Below are positions 31,256 to 32,582 of a DNA stretch of 32,582 nt, in pieces. The notes below the pieces were generated by a model. The model made no database searches, was not told where the DNA came from, and was given only the letters and a program-made list of their open reading frames with translations. Origin of the DNA: an uncultured Oscillospiraceae bacterium. Lineage in GTDB: Bacteria > Bacillota > Clostridia > Oscillospirales > Ruminococcaceae. The position numbers were made by a program, and so were the translations under genes. Within the stretch, counting starts at the first letter, position 1. Every line of letters begins with the position of its first letter. The stretch is from assembly GCA_949300115.1 (NCBI GenBank), contig CASGDD010000031.1, forward strand, positions 1-32,582. Direction: 5' to 3'.

Positions 31256-32582
31256 GTATCATGGTTCAGGGGACGATGTCCAACGTGGGCAAAAGTCTGG
31301 TGGCGGCCGGACTCTGCCGCATCTTCCGGCAGGACGGCTATCGGGTGGCCCCCTTCAAAAGCCAGAATATGGCGCTCAACAGCTTTATCACCGACGAGGG
31401 ACTCGAGATGGGGCGGGCGCAGGTGATGCAGGCCGAAGCGGCCGGCATCGAACCGTCCGCCCGGATGAACCCCATCCTGCTCAAACCGACGGGGGAGATG
31501 GGCAGCCAGGTCATCGTCTGCGGCGAGGTGGTCGGCAATATGACGGCGGCCGACTACTACCGCTACAAAAAGACGCTGCGTCCGGTGGTGGCCGAGGCCT
31601 ATCGGGCACTGGCGGAGCGGGTGGATATTGTGGTGATCGAGGGGGCGGGAAGTCCCGCCGAGATCAATCTCAAGTCGGACGATCTTGTCAACATGGGCAT
31701 GGCGGCAATTGCCGGCGCGCCGGTGCTGCTGGTGGGCGACATCGACCGCGGCGGGGTCTTCGCCTCCCTCTGCGGTACCCTGTCACTGCTCGAGCCGGAG
31801 GAGCGGCAGCGGGTGCGGGGCCTTCTCATCAACAAATTCCGCGGCGATGTCGAGATTCTGCGCCCCGGCCTGCGGATGCTCGAGGAACGGGCGGGGGTGC
31901 CGGTGGTGGGAGTTCTGCCCCATCTGCCGCTCGACCTGGATGATGAGGATAGCCTGGCCGACCGTCTGCACCGTCAGCGGGAGGGGGTGCTGGACATCGC
32001 GGTCATCCGGCTGCCCCATCTCTCCAACTTTACCGATTTCGCACCGCTCGAGCGTCATCCGCTGGTGGGCCTGCGCTATGTCGACCGGGCGGAACTGCTG
32101 GGGCGGCCCGATCTGTTGATTCTGCCCGGCACCAAAAATACGATGGATGACCTGAACTGGCTGCGCACGGCGGGCTTCGAGCGGCCTATCCGCCTGCTGC
32201 ATGCACAGGGGACGCCGGTCATGGGCATCTGCGGCGGCTATCAGATGCTGGGAGAACAACTGGATGACCCGGACGGGATCGAGACGGGCGGCAGTGAGGC
32301 GGGACTGGGGCTCCTGCCCTGCCGGACGCGCTTTGAACCCCACAAGACACGCACCCGCGTCACCGGACAGGTCTGCTGCAAGAGGGGTGTCTTTGCCCCG
32401 CTGGACGGCTGCCCGGTTGAGGGCTATGAAATCCATATGGGCCGTACCGATCGAACGGGGGCGCCCGCGCTGCGGCTCGCGCAGGGAGGAGCAGATTGGC
32501 AGGACGGCGCCGTGGGGGAACACGCCTTCGGCAGCTATCTGCACGGGCTGTTCGACCGGCCGGAGCTGGTTGACCGGCTGGT
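31246..32582 (+). CDS. cbiP: Cobyric acid synthase, 3' end cut by the window
   Basis: The first 445 residues are present; the family is about 500 long and the frame runs through the window end. CbiP/CobQ amidates the b, d, e and g side chains of adenosyl-cobyrinate a,c-diamide with glutamine and [23 protein letters not shown] holds the P-loop (Gly15-Lys16-Ser17), then [50 protein letters not shown], and the amidotransferase nucleophile Cys329 in [10 protein letters not shown], with GYEIHMGRT and SYLHGLFD near the end. ATG 31246 has GGAGGGA at 31234-31240 and overlaps the preceding gene by 10 nt. Confidence 0.95.
   Translation, partial: MAVSIMVQGTMSNVGKSLVAAGLCRIFRQDGYRVAPFKSQNMALNSFITDEGLEMGRAQVMQAEAAGIEPSARMNPILLKPTGEMGSQVIVCGEVVGNMTAADYYRYKKTLRPVVAEAYRALAERVDIVVIEGAGSPAEINLKSDDLVNMGMAAIAGAPVLLVGDIDRGGVFASLCGTLSLLEPEERQRVRGLLINKFRGDVEILRPGLRMLEERAGVPVVGVLPHLPLDLDDEDSLADRLHRQREGVLDIAVIRLPHLSNFTDFAPLERHPLVGLRYVDRAELLGRPDLLILPGTKNTMDDLNWLRTAGFERPIRLLHAQGTPVMGICGGYQMLGEQLDDPDGIETGGSEAGLGLLPCRTRFEPHKTRTRVTGQVCCKRGVFAPLDGCPVEGYEIHMGRTDRTGAPALRLAQGGADWQDGAVGEHAFGSYLHGLFDRPELVDRL

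Noticed and set aside
1-32582. CRISPR arrays, insertion sequences, prophage genes, tRNA or rRNA genes
   Set aside because: I saw no regularly spaced repeats, transposase or integrase frames, terminal inverted repeats, or cloverleaf/rRNA signatures in the window.

Overview
The window reads as chromosome of a GC-rich anaerobic Firmicute, probably a Clostridia/Oscillospirales-type gut or anoxic-habitat bacterium (inference). Support: strong AGGAGG-type ribosome binding sites, sigma-A promoters with extended -10 boxes, a TPP and a cobalamin riboswitch each followed by an intrinsic terminator, lipobox lipoproteins, and the oxygen-independent (early cobalt insertion, CbiK/CbiD/CbiG) route to cobalamin.

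Left part (1-9.4 kb), metabolism and transport. It opens with the tail of a siroheme nitrite/sulfite reductase-family protein, then an acyl-ACP thioesterase. A TPP-riboswitch operon follows: thiD-thiM-thiE-HAD phosphatase, which is thiamin salvage (HMP and thiazole kinases plus ligation) without thiC or thiG. On the minus strand are a cystine-type symporter gene (tcyP-like) and, just upstream of it, a small thioredoxin-fold gene interrupted by an in-frame TGA. That TGA lies in a C-S-T-(TGA) motif and is followed by a good bacterial SECIS-like hairpin, so I read it as a selenocysteine codon and the gene as a likely selenoprotein. Next come a radical SAM gene (minus) and an APC amino-acid exchanger (plus) with an attenuator-like leader.

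Middle (9.4-13.1 kb): two tandem, separately transcribed paralogous peptide-type ABC solute-binding lipoproteins of identical length (541 aa), minus strand, with no permease or ATPase beside them.

Right part (13.3-32.6 kb): one cobalamin-riboswitch-controlled operon of at least 20 genes, most overlapping by 4-40 nt. It starts with a BtuFCD/Fep-type importer, then cbiK, cbiD, cbiL, cbiF, cbiG, cbiH, cbiJ, cbiET, cbiA/cobB, cobT, cobU, cobS, a mini cobU-like gene, cobC, cbiB, a CobD-type aminotransferase-fold decarboxylase, an ApgM-like alkaline-phosphatase-superfamily gene, and cbiP/cobQ, which runs off the end. Together these carry sirohydrochlorin to the complete nucleotide-looped corrinoid. 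Not seen in the window are cbiC (methylmutase), a corrinoid adenosyltransferase, an L-threonine kinase (PduX) and DMB synthesis genes. The ApgM-like protein, overlapping cobD, is a candidate for the missing threonine-phosphate step.

The most unusual items are the putative selenoprotein co-transcribed with a cystine transporter, the ApgM-like cobalamin gene, and the pair of divergent CobU-like proteins.
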